DNA of 64,000 nucleotides, taken from Fremontodendron californicum (taxonomy: Eukaryota; Streptophyta; Magnoliopsida; Malvales; Malvaceae). Location of the stretch: assembly GCA_030761205.1 (NCBI GenBank), contig JAULJL010000027.1:5089001-5153000 (forward strand). Reading direction: 5' to 3'. The position numbers and the translations under genes are program-made. Under the pieces are notes generated by a model. The model was not told the DNA's origin. It saw only the letters and a program-made list of their open reading frames with translations, and did not search any database. The first letter of the stretch is position 1. Each line of letters starts with the position of its first letter. This document shows, piece after piece, positions 1-11,416 of this stretch.

Positions 1-1498
1 TTAAAATTCGAATTTTATCTATTGAATATCACCTCTTAAATAACTGTATAAATTAACTGAACTAAGATGTTGTTTGATAAACTGAAAAAATTAGGTATTG
101 CATTTTTAGTACTGAATTTACAAGCACTGAATTTGTATTATAAAAACTGTTTGGTATGTTACTTAAAATTAAGTACTGAATATAATTATATCGTTTGATA
201 ATTGCAAATGTTTAATTTTAAAATTATTATTTTCACAATTTTAATTTTATTAACATAAGATTTTATATTTTTTTGGGTAATTTTGGATAAAAATTAGAAG
301 GATAATTTAAATATTTTATTTTTTGTAATTAAAAAAAGAGATAATTTAATTTAAATATAAATTTTTTAAAAATAAAATTAACTTAACATATTTTATATTA
401 AATGATAAGTAGCTCTCTACCTATTTATTTCATTCAACACTTTTTCATTGAAAATTTTCTATTAAATAACATTTAATATATGTTATCAAACACATTGAAA
501 AAATTAAACTGTTGAAATTTTTTTTTTAATGCATTGAAATTTTTTAATGCGTTTTCAATCACACCCTAACTCTCAAATTAAAATTTTGAATGGAGCATGA
601 CTTGGAAAAAAGTATGAGTGGAGGGCTGGAAATGATTAAACATTTCTAGCAGAAGCTGATATTAATGTGTTCTTACAGTGGTAACAAAGAAGGCTGCCAA
701 GAAACATGGGAAAGTTTGTCTGCTATGAAACCCTACTGATAAATAGATAAAAAAAGAAGAAGAAGATAAATCTGAAAAACATGCCATGTAATAAAAATAA
801 CCACATGTAGATTTAATGAGTAAGAATAAATTGTAAAAAAAATTAAAAAGATCTGAAATTAAAGAAAGAGAAATGGTAAAGATATTTTTCTCCTTCAACC
901 CTATTGTTCTTTTCATCCCTTCCACTCTCCGCCCTCCTTCCTCTCCCTTTCTTTTTATTCTCCTATAATTGTCGCAGCAATCAACAATATTGGTTTTAAT
1001 GAAAAATACCACTAAAGGTTATTACAAATTTTTATTATCTAGGGTTTTTTGTTTACAGAAAATTCTTGAAGACAAACTGAGCAATATCAGGTGGCATGAA
1101 ATACTAAAACTTATCATTTTTGCAAGTCCCTTTTATAAGATAGTTGGAAATTGTAAAAGCCAAAGTGTATGTCCAGTTAGGGTAGTGTCGAATACAATGC
1201 AAGAATAATCTATATAGTTTGCTCCAATCTGCAAAAAAAAAATTACATTTAGACAATAATTTATTAAAAGGTGTCTGCAAAACACAATAATAGAAAGTGA
1301 TAAAGGACATGCAAGACATTTTCATAAAACGGTAAAACCAGGTGCACGTAGAGAGAGAAACGAGGAGAGATGGAGGATTTTTTTTTTTTTTTAATTTTAA
1401 ATGATTCATTAAGGGTAAAAATGTCTTTACAATTTTTTTAACAATAATTTATTCTTCCTTCATTTTTTTTTTTTACAAATTATGATTAATCATTGTAT
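1..1498. other. AT-rich intergenic DNA, possible old MITE
   Basis: No gene is supported here. Around 68-90 and 480-500 there are facing copies of a TGTTTGATAA-like motif, which could be degenerate terminal inverted repeats of a hAT-like MITE, but no clear target duplication is visible. The rest is low-complexity A/T sequence. The open frames near 662-1409 show no recognisable protein domain. Confidence 0.3.
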
Positions 1499-1503
1499 CA
1501 TTC

Positions 1504-1846
1504 TGTTAGAACTTATATAAGAAAGTCCCACATCGGTGGGAGCAACAAAGGAGTTCCTCCTTGAAGGCTATATAAAGAGCCTTAAGGAGAAGTATTAAAA
1601 CCATCCCAAGAATTATCTCTTCCTCTCTTGTATACTTTCTTATATTCTTTGTGAGGTTGTTCTCTCCTAGTATTTAGAGAGAGGTGTTGTAATATTTTCT
1701 CATAGTGAAATTCTTCTAGTCTTGCCCCGTGGTTTTTCCCTTTATTCATTGAGGGTTTTCCACGTTAAATTTTGTGTGTTCAGTTCCTATTTTCTCATCT
1801 CTTATTTTAGTTGTGAGACACTATTCCGTCACTCTGGTACCTAACA
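1504..1846 (+). repeat. 5' LTR of the young copia element
   Basis: 343 bp, TG...CA ends, identical to 6304-6646 on line-by-line comparison. It contains a TATATAAA box at 1569-1576 and a GTCCCACATCG motif at 1525-1535. Confidence 0.97.
1525..1576 (+). promoter_or_regulatory. LTR promoter: snRNA-type USE plus TATA box
   Basis: GTCCCACATCG at 1525-1535 matches the plant snRNA upstream sequence element consensus RTCCCACATCG exactly. TATATAAA follows at 1569-1576 with 33 bases between the two. That spacing is what is known for Pol II-transcribed snRNA genes of dicots; Pol III snRNA genes have about one helical turn less. The same pair recurs in the right LTR at 6325-6376. That it drives retroelement transcription is inference. 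Confidence 0.55.
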
Positions 1847-1848
1847 GT

Positions 1849-1860
1849 GGTATCAGAGCC
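1849..1860 (+). other. primer binding site (tRNA-iMet)
   Basis: TGGTATCAGAGC lies just inside the left LTR and is the standard copia primer site, complementary to the 3' end of initiator tRNA-Met. Confidence 0.9.
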
Positions 1861-2307
1861 ATTGGTTCGTGGTCCTTATTCCGCTGCAGTGAAAGTGTTG
1901 GTTCTTAGTATGCTCTGTGGTTGCAGTATTGTCTGATCTTCCACATCAGAAAAGAATTATTCTTGTTGCTGGAAATAAAGTGTGGTAGTGTGAAAGTGTC
2001 TAGGGAAGTTCTGGCTAGGAAAGACTTGGTATTTAAGTGTGTCTATCAGTGACCCACCTCTCTTTCCTGGGAACCTACCTGGTGCACTATTCATGGGCTA
2101 CGGTCACTGTTCCAGTATACGGGCTATTCAATTGTACTGTACTATTCACAGATACGGTTATTATTCATACGTGTGGTTGTATACTTTTGCAGTAATTGTA
2201 AACGTATACTGGATTTGTTCTAGTGTACGACATATGTACAATACTGTTCACGTATACGGTACTATTCACGGTGAAATAGTGTAACTCGCTTCAGTTCGTG
2301 TACAACC

Positions 2308-5300
2308 ATGGCAGCAAAATTCGAGATAGAAAAGTTCAGTGGGAGAAATTTCTCCTTGTGGAAATTGAAGATAAGAGCAATTTTGAGGAAGGATAATTGT
2401 TTAGAAGCAATTGAAAGTAGACCCACAGAAATGACTGATGAAAAGTGGAAAGAGAAGGATGACAATGCTGTTGCCAATCTGCACCTAGCAATGGCGGATT
2501 CAGTTTTGTCAGGTGTTGCAGAGAAGAAGACTGCAAAGGAGATTTGGGATATTCTAAACAAATTGTACGAGGTGAAGTCACTTCACACCAGAATATTCTT
2601 GAAGAGGAAACTCTACACTCTTCGAATGAGTGAATCCACGTCGGTAACGGATCACATCAACACTCTGAATATGCTATTCGCTCAACTCACAGCATCAGAT
2701 TTCAAAATAGCGGAAAATGAACGTGCGGAGCTTCTACTTCAGAGTTTACCAGATTCGTATGATCAACTCATCATCAACATCACAAATAACAATGTTAGTG
2801 ACTCTCTTCACTTTGATGATGTTGCCGGTGCTATTCTTGAAGAAGAATCCAAGCGCAAGAATAAGGAGGAAAGGTCAGAAAATTCAAAGCAAGCAGAGGC
2901 TTTAACGGTGATGAGAGGCAGATCAACAGAACGTGGCTCCAGTGGGAGTCAGAATCATGGTAGATCAAAATCTCGAAGAAGGAAGAATCTTAAATGCTAC
3001 AATTGTGGCATGAGAGGGCACTCGAAGAAGGAGTGTTGGCATAATAAGAAGGGTGGAGAAAAGAATTCTGAAACATCAACCTCCCAAGGTTGTGTTGCAA
3101 GTACCTCAGATGATGGAGAAATCTTGTATAGTGAAGCAGCGACTAGTTCTAAAGGCGGAAAGAAACTCAATGATGTCTGGATAATGGATTCAGGTGCGAC
3201 ATGGCACATGACTCCACACCGAGATTGGTTTTGCACTTATGAACCTATTTCGGAAGGATCTGTGTTCATGGGAAATGATCACGCCTTAGATATTGCTGGA
3301 GTCGGTACCGTCAGATTAAAAATGCATGATGGTACTGTTCGCAAAATTCAAGGGGTACGACATGTGAAGGGCTTAAAGAAGAACTTATTGTCAATTGGAC
3401 AATTGGATGACCTCGGGTGCAAGATCCACACTGAATGTGGAATATTGAAAGTAGTGAAAGGAAACCTTGTGGTGATGAAAGCAGAGAAGATCACAAGCAA
3501 TCTATACATGCTTTTGGGAGAGACGTTGCAAGAGGCAGATGCATCAGTTGCAGCAGCCAGCCAAGAAGAAATGACGATGATGTGGCATCGCAGATTAGGC
3601 CATATGTCAGAGCGAGGCTTGAAAGTCCTTGTAGAACGCAATCTCCTGCCCGGGCTCAAGATGGTCAATTTACCTTTCTGTGAGCACTGTGTGATAAGCA
3701 AGCAGCATAGATTGAAGTTTGCTAAAGTAACTACAAGAAGCAAACACATACTGGACTTAATCCATTCTGATGTGTGGGAGTCACCAGAAATATCCCTGGG
3801 TGGAGCAAAGTATTTTGTATCATTCATTGATGACTATTCCAGGAGATTATGGGTGTACCCAATCAAGAAGAAGTCTGATGTGTTTCCAGTATTCAAGGAG
3901 TTCAAAGCACAAGTAGAGCTTGAAACTGGGAAAAGAATCAAGTGCTTGAGGACAGACAATGGAGGAGAATATGTAGACGGTAACTTTCTAGCATTCTGTA
4001 AGAAAGAGGGTATTATGAGACAATTCACGGTTGCACATACGCCTCAACAGAATGGTGTAGCAGAGCGGATGAACAGAACTCTCCTAGATAGAACAAGAGC
4101 CATGCTGAGAACAGCGGGATTGGCCAAATCTTTCTGGGCAGAAGCAGTCAAAACCACCTGTTATGTGATAAATCGATCACCATCAACGGCGATTGGTTTG
4201 AAGACGCCTATGGAGATGTGGAAAGGAAAACCAGCTGATTATTCTTCTCTACATGTGTTTGGATGTCCTGTGTACGTGATGTACAACTCCCAAGAAAGAA
4301 CAAAGCTGGATCCAAAATCCAGAAAATGTATATTCTTGGGTTATGCTGACGGTGTTAAGGGGTATCGCCTGTGGGATCCCACTGCCCGCAAGGTTGTTGT
4401 CAGCAGAGATGTAGTTTTTGCAGAAAATGAACTGCAAAGTGAGCAAACAAATGACAACACTTCAAAAGAGACTGCTACAGTGCAGATGGATAGAAATTCT
4501 CAAGAAGATGATTCTTCTGAAGCAGAACCAGAGCATGAGGTACCAGAACCAGTTGAGTCCGAGGCTGTAGAAGTTCGACGGTCAACTCGTGAGAGAAGGC
4601 CTCCAAATTGGCACACAGAGTATGTTACGGAGAGCAATGTTGCATACTGTCTTTTAACAGAGGATGGAGAGCCATCAACTTTTCATGAAGCTACTAGTAG
4701 CCCAGATGCTTCTCTGTGGATGACAGCAATGCAGGAAGAAATTGAAGCTCTTCACAAGAACGAGACATGGGAACTGGTGGAATTACCACGTGGCAGAAAA
4801 GCCATTGGTAACAAATGGGTCTACAAGATCAAGCGGGATAGCAATGATCAAGTAGAACGATATCGTGCTAGATTGGTTGTAAAAGGATATGCTCAGAAAG
4901 AAGGTATTGACTTCAACGAGATATTTTCTCCAGTTGTCAGACTTACTACTATCAGAGTAGTGTTGGCTATGTGTGCTGCATTTGATTTACATCTTGAACA
5001 ACTAGATGTAAAGACGGCTTTTCTACATGGAGAGCTTGAAGAAGAAATTTATATGCTCCAACCAGAAGGTTTTGTTGAAACAGGCAAAGAGAACTTGGTT
5101 TGCAGGTTGACCAAATCTCTGTACGGTCTAAAGCAGGCGCCCAGATGTTGGTACAAGAGATTTGATTCTTTCATAATTAGCCTTGAATACAACAGACTGA
5201 GTTCAGACCATTGTACGTACTACAAGAGGTTTGATGATAATGATTTCATTATTTTGCTGTTGTATGTGGATGACATGTTGGTGGTAGGCCCCAACAAAGA

Positions 5301-6228
5301 TCGAATCCAAGATTTGAAGGCACAGTTGGCTAGGGAGTTCGATATGAAGGACTTGGGACCCGCAAACAAGATTTTAGGGATGCAAATTCACCGAGACAGA
5401 AAAGACAGGAAAATTTGGCTTTCTCAAAAGAATTATCTGAGGAAGGTCTTGCGACGCTTCAACATGCAAGACTGTAAGCCAATATCTACCCCACTTCCTG
5501 TCAATTGTAAATTATCCTCAGGTATGAGTCCTAGCAATGAAGCAGAGAGGATGGAAATGTCTCGAGTACCGTATGCATCAGCGGTGGGAAGCCTTATGTA
5601 TGCTATGATATGTACAAGACCAGACATTGCACAAGCAGTGGGAGCGGTCAGTCGATTTATGGCAGATCCTGGTAGAGAGCATTGGAATGTTGTTAAGAGG
5701 ATCCTTAGATACATTAAAGGAACCTCTGATGTTGCATTATGTTTTGGAGGATCAGAACTTGTTGTCAGGGGTTATGTTGATTCAGATTTTGCAGGTGATC
5801 TTAATAAAAGGAAATCCACTACTGGCTATGTGTTCACACTTGCAGGAGGAGCGGTAAGCTGGTTATCTAAGTTACAGACTGTTGTAGCTTTGTCTACTAC
5901 AGAAGCTGAGTACATGGCAGCTACCCAAGCATGCAAGGAAGCAATATGGATACAAAGGTTAATGGAAGAACTCGGGCACAAGCAGCAGAAGATTATTGTG
6001 TATTGTGACAGTCAGAGTGCCTTGCACATTGCAAGGAATCCAGCCTTTCATTCCAGGACAAAGCATATAGGTATACAGTATCACTTTGTTCGAGAAGTAG
6101 TAGAAGAAGGAAGTGTGGATATGCAAAAGATTCACACCAAAGACAACCTAGCAGATGTTATGACAAAGCCAATCAACACTGACAAGTTTATTTGGTGTCG
6201 ATCCTCCTATGGTCTATCAGAAACGTAA
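2308..6228 (+). CDS. copia gag-pol polyprotein (intact)
   Basis: A single open frame of 1306 codons starting at an ATG encodes the whole retrotransposon machinery. Gag comes first (UBN2-like, about residues 1-220), then a CCHC zinc knuckle CX2CX4HX4C from residue 230 that binds RNA. The aspartic protease motif DSGA is at about residue 294. The integrase has an HHCC zinc region near 425-465 and a DDE core with D488, D550 and E586, that is DD35E spacing. Reverse transcriptase has YVDD at 986-989. RNase H is C-terminal, with YVDSDFAG near 1157 and STTEAEY further on. I see no stops or frameshifts. The length and organisation match TNT1-like plant copia elements. The product should form cytoplasmic virus-like particles and integrate cDNA in the nucleus. 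Activity is not shown by sequence. Confidence 0.95.
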   Translation: MAAKFEIEKFSGRNFSLWKLKIRAILRKDNCLEAIESRPTEMTDEKWKEKDDNAVANLHLAMADSVLSGVAEKKTAKEIWDILNKLYEVKSLHTRIFLKRKLYTLRMSESTSVTDHINTLNMLFAQLTASDFKIAENERAELLLQSLPDSYDQLIINITNNNVSDSLHFDDVAGAILEEESKRKNKEERSENSKQAEALTVMRGRSTERGSSGSQNHGRSKSRRRKNLKCYNCGMRGHSKKECWHNKKGGEKNSETSTSQGCVASTSDDGEILYSEAATSSKGGKKLNDVWIMDSGATWHMTPHRDWFCTYEPISEGSVFMGNDHALDIAGVGTVRLKMHDGTVRKIQGVRHVKGLKKNLLSIGQLDDLGCKIHTECGILKVVKGNLVVMKAEKITSNLYMLLGETLQEADASVAAASQEEMTMMWHRRLGHMSERGLKVLVERNLLPGLKMVNLPFCEHCVISKQHRLKFAKVTTRSKHILDLIHSDVWESPEISLGGAKYFVSFIDDYSRRLWVYPIKKKSDVFPVFKEFKAQVELETGKRIKCLRTDNGGEYVDGNFLAFCKKEGIMRQFTVAHTPQQNGVAERMNRTLLDRTRAMLRTAGLAKSFWAEAVKTTCYVINRSPSTAIGLKTPMEMWKGKPADYSSLHVFGCPVYVMYNSQERTKLDPKSRKCIFLGYADGVKGYRLWDPTARKVVVSRDVVFAENELQSEQTNDNTSKETATVQMDRNSQEDDSSEAEPEHEVPEPVESEAVEVRRSTRERRPPNWHTEYVTESNVAYCLLTEDGEPSTFHEATSSPDASLWMTAMQEEIEALHKNETWELVELPRGRKAIGNKWVYKIKRDSNDQVERYRARLVVKGYAQKEGIDFNEIFSPVVRLTTIRVVLAMCAAFDLHLEQLDVKTAFLHGELEEEIYMLQPEGFVETGKENLVCRLTKSLYGLKQAPRCWYKRFDSFIISLEYNRLSSDHCTYYKRFDDNDFIILLLYVDDMLVVGPNKDRIQDLKAQLAREFDMKDLGPANKILGMQIHRDRKDRKIWLSQKNYLRKVLRRFNMQDCKPISTPLPVNCKLSSGMSPSNEAERMEMSRVPYASAVGSLMYAMICTRPDIAQAVGAVSRFMADPGREHWNVVKRILRYIKGTSDVALCFGGSELVVRGYVDSDFAGDLNKRKSTTGYVFTLAGGAVSWLSKLQTVVALSTTEAEYMAATQACKEAIWIQRLMEELGHKQQKIIVYCDSQSALHIARNPAFHSRTKHIGIQYHFVREVVEEGSVDMQKIHTKDNLADVMTKPINTDKFIWCRSSYGLSET

Positions 6229-6303
6229 GCAACATGGAATGGCAAGACAGAAAGAGTGGTGTGAAGATATGATTGGTTTAATCAAATCTTCAAGTGGGAG
6301 AAT

Positions 6304-6646
6304 TGTTAGAACTTATATAAGAAAGTCCCACATCGGTGGGAGCAACAAAGGAGTTCCTCCTTGAAGGCTATATAAAGAGCCTTAAGGAGAAGTATTAAAA
6401 CCATCCCAAGAATTATCTCTTCCTCTCTTGTATACTTTCTTATATTCTTTGTGAGGTTGTTCTCTCCTAGTATTTAGAGAGAGGTGTTGTAATATTTTCT
6501 CATAGTGAAATTCTTCTAGTCTTGCCCCGTGGTTTTTCCCTTTATTCATTGAGGGTTTTCCACGTTAAATTTTGTGTGTTCAGTTCCTATTTTCTCATCT
6601 CTTATTTTAGTTGTGAGACACTATTCCGTCACTCTGGTACCTAACA
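6304..6646 (+). repeat. 3' LTR of the young copia element
   Basis: Direct repeat of 1504-1846, offset exactly 4800 bases. It is preceded by the purine tract at 6291-6302 and followed by the CATTC target duplication. Confidence 0.97.
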
Positions 6647-6651
6647 CATTC

Positions 6652-7201
6652 AACAATTATGCCACTGTTCGGGATATGTTTTTCAAGTTTACCCAAAAAA
6701 GTTTTGATAATTTTAGATATAAGAGAAAAATAATTAAATATGGTATTAAAATTAATGCAAATACATAAATATGATAAAATTTATATAATACGAATTATTA
6801 ACGTATCAAAATATATATAAATATGTAATAGAATATATGAATACGATATAAATATACTAATTAACAAATCTAGTAAAAAGCTTTCAAAGATTGAAGATCT
6901 TCACCATTGTTGCAGCTCGGTACATCAGTGACAACTAAGATAGCAGCAACATTAGAACCAGTTGTGGACAGCTCAGTTCTGCTCTGCGCTGCTGCTATGT
7001 TAATTGTTAAACCCTTGAGAGACAGAAGTTTCTGGAAATGAGATTCAGTGCGTGGTTGTTGAGTGAAAGTGATTGAAACTAACAAGATGTCTGAAAAATA
7101 ACAAGTGGGTTCTAGGATTCCGATTGGGTGACCATCAAGGACAGATCATCTGACTCAGCTATGGACCCCACCAATCCTCTTAACTTGTCAACTTTTGAAA
7201 C
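6652..7201. other. intergenic, no gene seen
   Basis: Mostly AT-rich. An open stretch on the minus strand at 6870-7085 has near-normal composition but begins with TTG, has no recognisable domain and could be a relic exon at most. Confidence 0.4.
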
Positions 7202-7210
7202 ATTATTATT

Positions 7211-8655
7211 AGAATGATCTTCAAATTATAAAATATATTTTATATTGATTCATAAATTTTAAAATGTATCAATTTGGTCATTAATTATAAATATCATAAT
7301 AAATTGGTTATTTCCGTTAGCTTTTTCGTTACTTTTACTGTAACAATCAGCTAGTGACACGTGTCACCGCTCCAACTTACCTCTTCATTTTTTTTTCTTT
7401 TTTCTTTATTTTTTTTATTTTCTTTGATTTTTCTTTTATAAATAAATACAAAAAAAAATAATTCATATTATAAATTAAAATAATTTTTAAAAAAATATAT
7501 AATTAATTTAAAAAATATGAAATATTTATTTACTTTAATTTTATAAAAAAATATTTTTAATTTTTTCGTTTTTTTGTTGCTTTTCTCTTCTTTATAAGTA
7601 AATATTAAAAACTAAATAATAATTTACATTATAATTTAAATTAATATTGTAATAATCAAATAATTGAAAAAAAATAAAACTATTTATTTACATTAATTTT
7701 ATAAAAAAAAAATTTCTTCCCTTTCTTCTTTTTTCTCTTCTTTATAAACAAATACAAAATATATATATAAGTATATTATATTATATTTTAAATTAACTTA
7801 AATTAACTTTCTAAAAATTAAATAATTTATAAATATAAAATATTTATTTTATATTTATAAGTTTTTTTTTTATTTTTTCCTTTCTTATCTTTTCCCTTTT
7901 TCTCTTGTTTGTAAATAAATATAAATAAAAATAAATAATAATTTATACTATAATTTAAATTAATTTTTAAAATATAAAATATTTTATTGACATTAATTTT
8001 ATAAGAAAAGAGGAAAAAAAGGAAAGAAAAAAGAAAGAAAGAAAGAAACGGAAAATAAAAAATATATATTTTTAATAAATGAATGTAAATAAATATTTTA
8101 TATTTATAAATTATTTAATTTTTAAGAAAATTAATTTATTTATAAAAAGAAAAAAAGAAAGAAAGAAGAAAAAGAAAAAATATTTTTTATAAAATTAATG
8201 TAAATAAATATTTATATTTGATAAATTACTTAATTATTAAAAAATTAATTTAAATTATTATTTATCTTTTGTATTTATTAATGTTTTTATTTTCCCTTTT
8301 TCTTTATTATTCTTTATAAATAAATACAAAAGATAAATAATAATTTAAATTAATTTTTTAATAACAAAATAATTTATAAAATATAAATATTTATTTACAT
8401 TTATTTATTAAAAAAATATCAAAAGACAAATAATAAAGAAATAAAGAAAAAGGAAAAAAATGAAGAGAAATGTGGTGCAACTAGTGACACGTGTCATTAA
8501 GCTGATTGCTACAATAAAGGTAACGGAAAAGCTAACGAAAGGGATCAATTTGTTATGATACTTGTAAGTAAGAACTAATTTGATATGTTTTGAAGTTTAT
8601 GAACCAATATAAAATATGCCCTATAGTTAGGAGACAATTGGTGCTATTAACTCTT
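7211..8655. mobile_element. Mutator-type fold-back element
   Basis: A 1.4-kb fold-back element. The left arm (about 7216-7380, ending with the ACACGTGTCA region) is repeated inverted at about 8480-8635. The interior is A/T-rich and contains poly-pyrimidine and poly-purine blocks that are themselves roughly inverted copies. The 9-bp direct repeat ATTATTATT flanks it at 7202-7210 and 8656-8664. A 9-bp duplication is typical of Mutator-like elements, but this one is low-complexity and could be chance. No coding capacity is present. Confidence 0.6.
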
Positions 8656-8735
8656 ATTATTATTGAAGGGCAAACCTGTTTATTTTGGTCTAAAACAATA
8701 CTTAAAACTATTGCTTTGTTTTACTAATAAAACAA

Positions 8736-9291
8736 GGTTAAAATACTTAAATAGTTATTGTACTATAGTTAAAAGTGTATTTTAGTTTTTGTATTATAAA
8801 AGTAAGTAGTTTAATCATTGTATATTTGAAATTATTGCAAAGAAGTAAAATTGATAATAGTGTTAATGGAAAATCGTCTAAATGCTGACATGGATATGTG
8901 AAACTGACAGAAAATATTACTTGGAATAAAAATGATGAAGTGTCAAATTTTTTTACTCGAGCGGAATTTAGAAAAACATAATTTTTTTACCCAACATGTT
9001 TTTTTACCCGTAAAAACATATAATTTGTTTTGAAGTTATCTGTTCTGTCAGTTTTTAAATTCTACCTGAAAAAAAAAATTTGACACGTCATCATTTTTAT
9101 TCCAAGTCATCTATTCTATCAGTTTCACATGTCCATATCAGCATTTAGACAGTTTTCCATTAACACTGTTACCAATTTTATTTCTTTGCACCAATTTCAA
9201 ACGTACAAGGATTAAATTACTCACTTCTATAATACAGAAACTAAAATACACTTTTGATTATAATACAGAAACTACTTAGATACTTTAATCG
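8736..9291. mobile_element. Mutator-type fold-back MITE, intact
   Basis: A 556-bp element whose two halves are inverted repeats over most of their length. The outer ends read G(A)TTAAARTAYYTAARTAG in opposite orientation. A perfect 9-bp target duplication, ATAAAACAA, lies at 8727-8735 and 9292-9300. It is non-coding. A second, half copy of the same family is at 22223-22672. Confidence 0.85.
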
Positions 9292-9300
9292 ATAAAACAA

Positions 9301-10800
9301 ACTAGTAAAAATGGTTGCAAATTAAGGAGATTTGGAAGCAGAGAAGCTGTATTATGTCATACATTTTTTGTCCATATACTTTTCACTCTCCTTAAGTACA
9401 AAATGAGGTCTTTGCAAGGTATGGTATGGATTTGGAAAAGCAGAAATGTTGGAATGGAATAGTAGTGAAAAAATATATATTGGGTTTCTTCTAAATATTC
9501 TAATTGTCCATTTTTTTTTTTTTCAAAATGACCTACCTTTTTGTTGGTCCTATTATATAAATTACCCAATTTCTTAAATTCTTCTGTCAAATAAAAAAAT
9601 TTGTTAAAATCAATCCAATCAAAGGAAATTTATGCATATGTTTTGTTGGGGCATGTACACCACTAACTATATTTCATTATTCATGTAATAATAATTGATC
9701 AAAATATATATAGCTTAATTGATAATTGTGCATTTTATGACATGAACATCTTAAAGTTATAACCAATTAAGTTAATAGTCCTCTTAGTTTATTTTTTAAT
9801 TAAGATGAATAAGAGTTAATTATATTTTAATAAACACCAAAATCTGCCTTCTTTATTGCTCAAGGATGGAGAATGGATAATGAAATATAGTTGTTCATGT
9901 GCCATCTAAATCTTCAGTTTATATTATGCCATTTTTTTAATTACTCCTAAATTATTATATGTATAAGAATTAAGAAGGAAACATGAATTTGTTTCTTTTT
10001 GTCTTCTTTCTACCTTTGGTTTTGAACAATATGATTATTTTTTATTCCAATGATTAGTACCCAAGTTGGGTTTTGACTTTAAATAGAAAAAAATAGTGGT
10101 AAATCCTATATTAAAAATTAAACCTGAACGAAAATAATTTCAGGAATATGGATGAAACGTTTTCAGCAGTGCGAATGCATAAGTAATAGTAAATCAGTAA
10201 GAGAAATGTACAATTGATGGTAAAACACAAGATCAAAATATGCAAATATGAAGTGAAAAAGAAAAAGAAAAAAAATCAATGCAAATTCAATACTATTCTT
10301 TGATAATAAGAATTATTACAGCAGATACACTAGACCTGTAGATTTTAATAACAAGTTTCTTTTAACCTTCATTGCAAGGCATAGGAACATTATGCCTTGT
10401 TTTTTTTTTTTCTTTTATTTATTCTATATGTTATTATTCATGTTTTTAGGCCACAATTATGTGAACCAAATCAATGCGTGTGAGAAAATGAAAAGAAAAA
10501 GTCTAATGCTAGCTCTGTGAAAATGGTTAGTATATGCTTAACCATGTGGTATTCCTAGCCGTAATTTATTGTGCTGCCAAAAACATCAAAAGAATAGATC
10601 AACTGAGAATCTTAATGGAAGAATATCAAACACCGTAACCAGTTTTGAAGATAAGCAAATTGCTAAACTCATCTTTCTCTATGGCAACTATTCAATATAG
10701 TATAGCATTGAAAAGGATGTAAAAGAAGAGGTATTGGGAGTTCATAATCAAGTTTACTAGGTTGAGCGTTGCATATACTGTTTCCAAGAGTCACTTCCAG
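9301..10800. other. intergenic, no gene seen
   Basis: AT-rich DNA with several homopolymer runs. The open stretches are short and have no domain. Nothing I can support as a gene or element. Confidence 0.4.
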
Positions 10801-10802
10801 CT

Positions 10803-10969
10803 TATGTTACTCGGATTCGGGTGTGAGTATCGGACACGGGTATGTTCAATTTTTACCAAGATTTTCATGTATTTGGAGGGTTCTTGGAAGATCATATCCC
10901 TATACTCATGTCCGGATATGCGTCGGACACGGATACATGAAGAAAAATGAAGAGTCGAAACAACATAGA
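10803..10969. mobile_element. small MITE, copy 1 (TATGTT...AACATAG)
   Basis: Ends TATGTTACTCGGATTC and, inverted, TATGTTGTTTCGACTC. The interior has repeated GTCCG/CGGACACGGG motifs. Related copies are at 11283-11416 and 12452-12656. It lies beside the ALDH7 pseudo-exon at 10977-11082. Confidence 0.6.
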
Positions 10970-11282
10970 TTCTAACTTCACGGCCTCTTCCTGTAGCCTT
11001 TTCGCTGCCAAAAGCACTACCTGTTTCAGCCCCATTGGTTGGTATGTTCACATTAACAATACCACAGTCACTTCCTTGAGGCCTGCACATGTAATTAGGT
11101 GAGAAGAATGATTTATGAATTACAATGCCAGAGAAACATCAATGATCTAATGTTTCATGCAGGTGATACACATATTTTGATTATTGTAATAGGATGTTAA
11201 TGAACATGCAAAATGAAAGCTTTTCAGCATAAGTAGGAACTGAATAATTTATTAATTAACTAGACACCGGGTAGAGAAATTC

Positions 11283-11416
11283 TATGTTATTTGGACTCGA
11301 GTGTGATTGTCGGACACGGGTATGTGTCCGACACGGACATGGATATGTTCAATTTTTTTCCAAATTTGGAGGGTCTTTGGAAATTATATCTCCATACTTA
11401 TGTCCGGATATGTACC
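11283..11416. mobile_element. small MITE, copy 2 (truncated)
   Basis: Starts CTATGTTATTTGGACTC and runs as copy 1 up to TGTCCGGATATG. It then stops abruptly at the splice donor of the ALDH7 pseudo-exon at 11416-11513, so its right end is deleted. Confidence 0.55.

Larger units (their letters stand above)
1499..6651 (+). mobile_element. complete young Ty1/copia retrotransposon
   Basis: This is a complete LTR retrotransposon. Two 343-bp direct LTRs (1504-1846 and 6304-6646) start TGTTAG and end CTAACA. They look identical at every base I compared. The 5-bp target duplication CATTC flanks the element at 1499-1503 and 6647-6651. The primer binding site TGGTATCAGAGC, complementary to initiator tRNA-Met, starts 2 bases after the left LTR. 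A purine tract, AAGTGGGAGAA, precedes the right LTR. One long uninterrupted polyprotein frame lies between. Identical LTRs and an open frame indicate a recent insertion and a possibly autonomous copy. The domain order protease-integrase-RT-RNaseH is the copia order. Confidence 0.97.

Noticed and set aside
3348..3827. 159-codon minus-strand frame in the young copia
   Set aside because: Shadow of the integrase region on the opposite strand.
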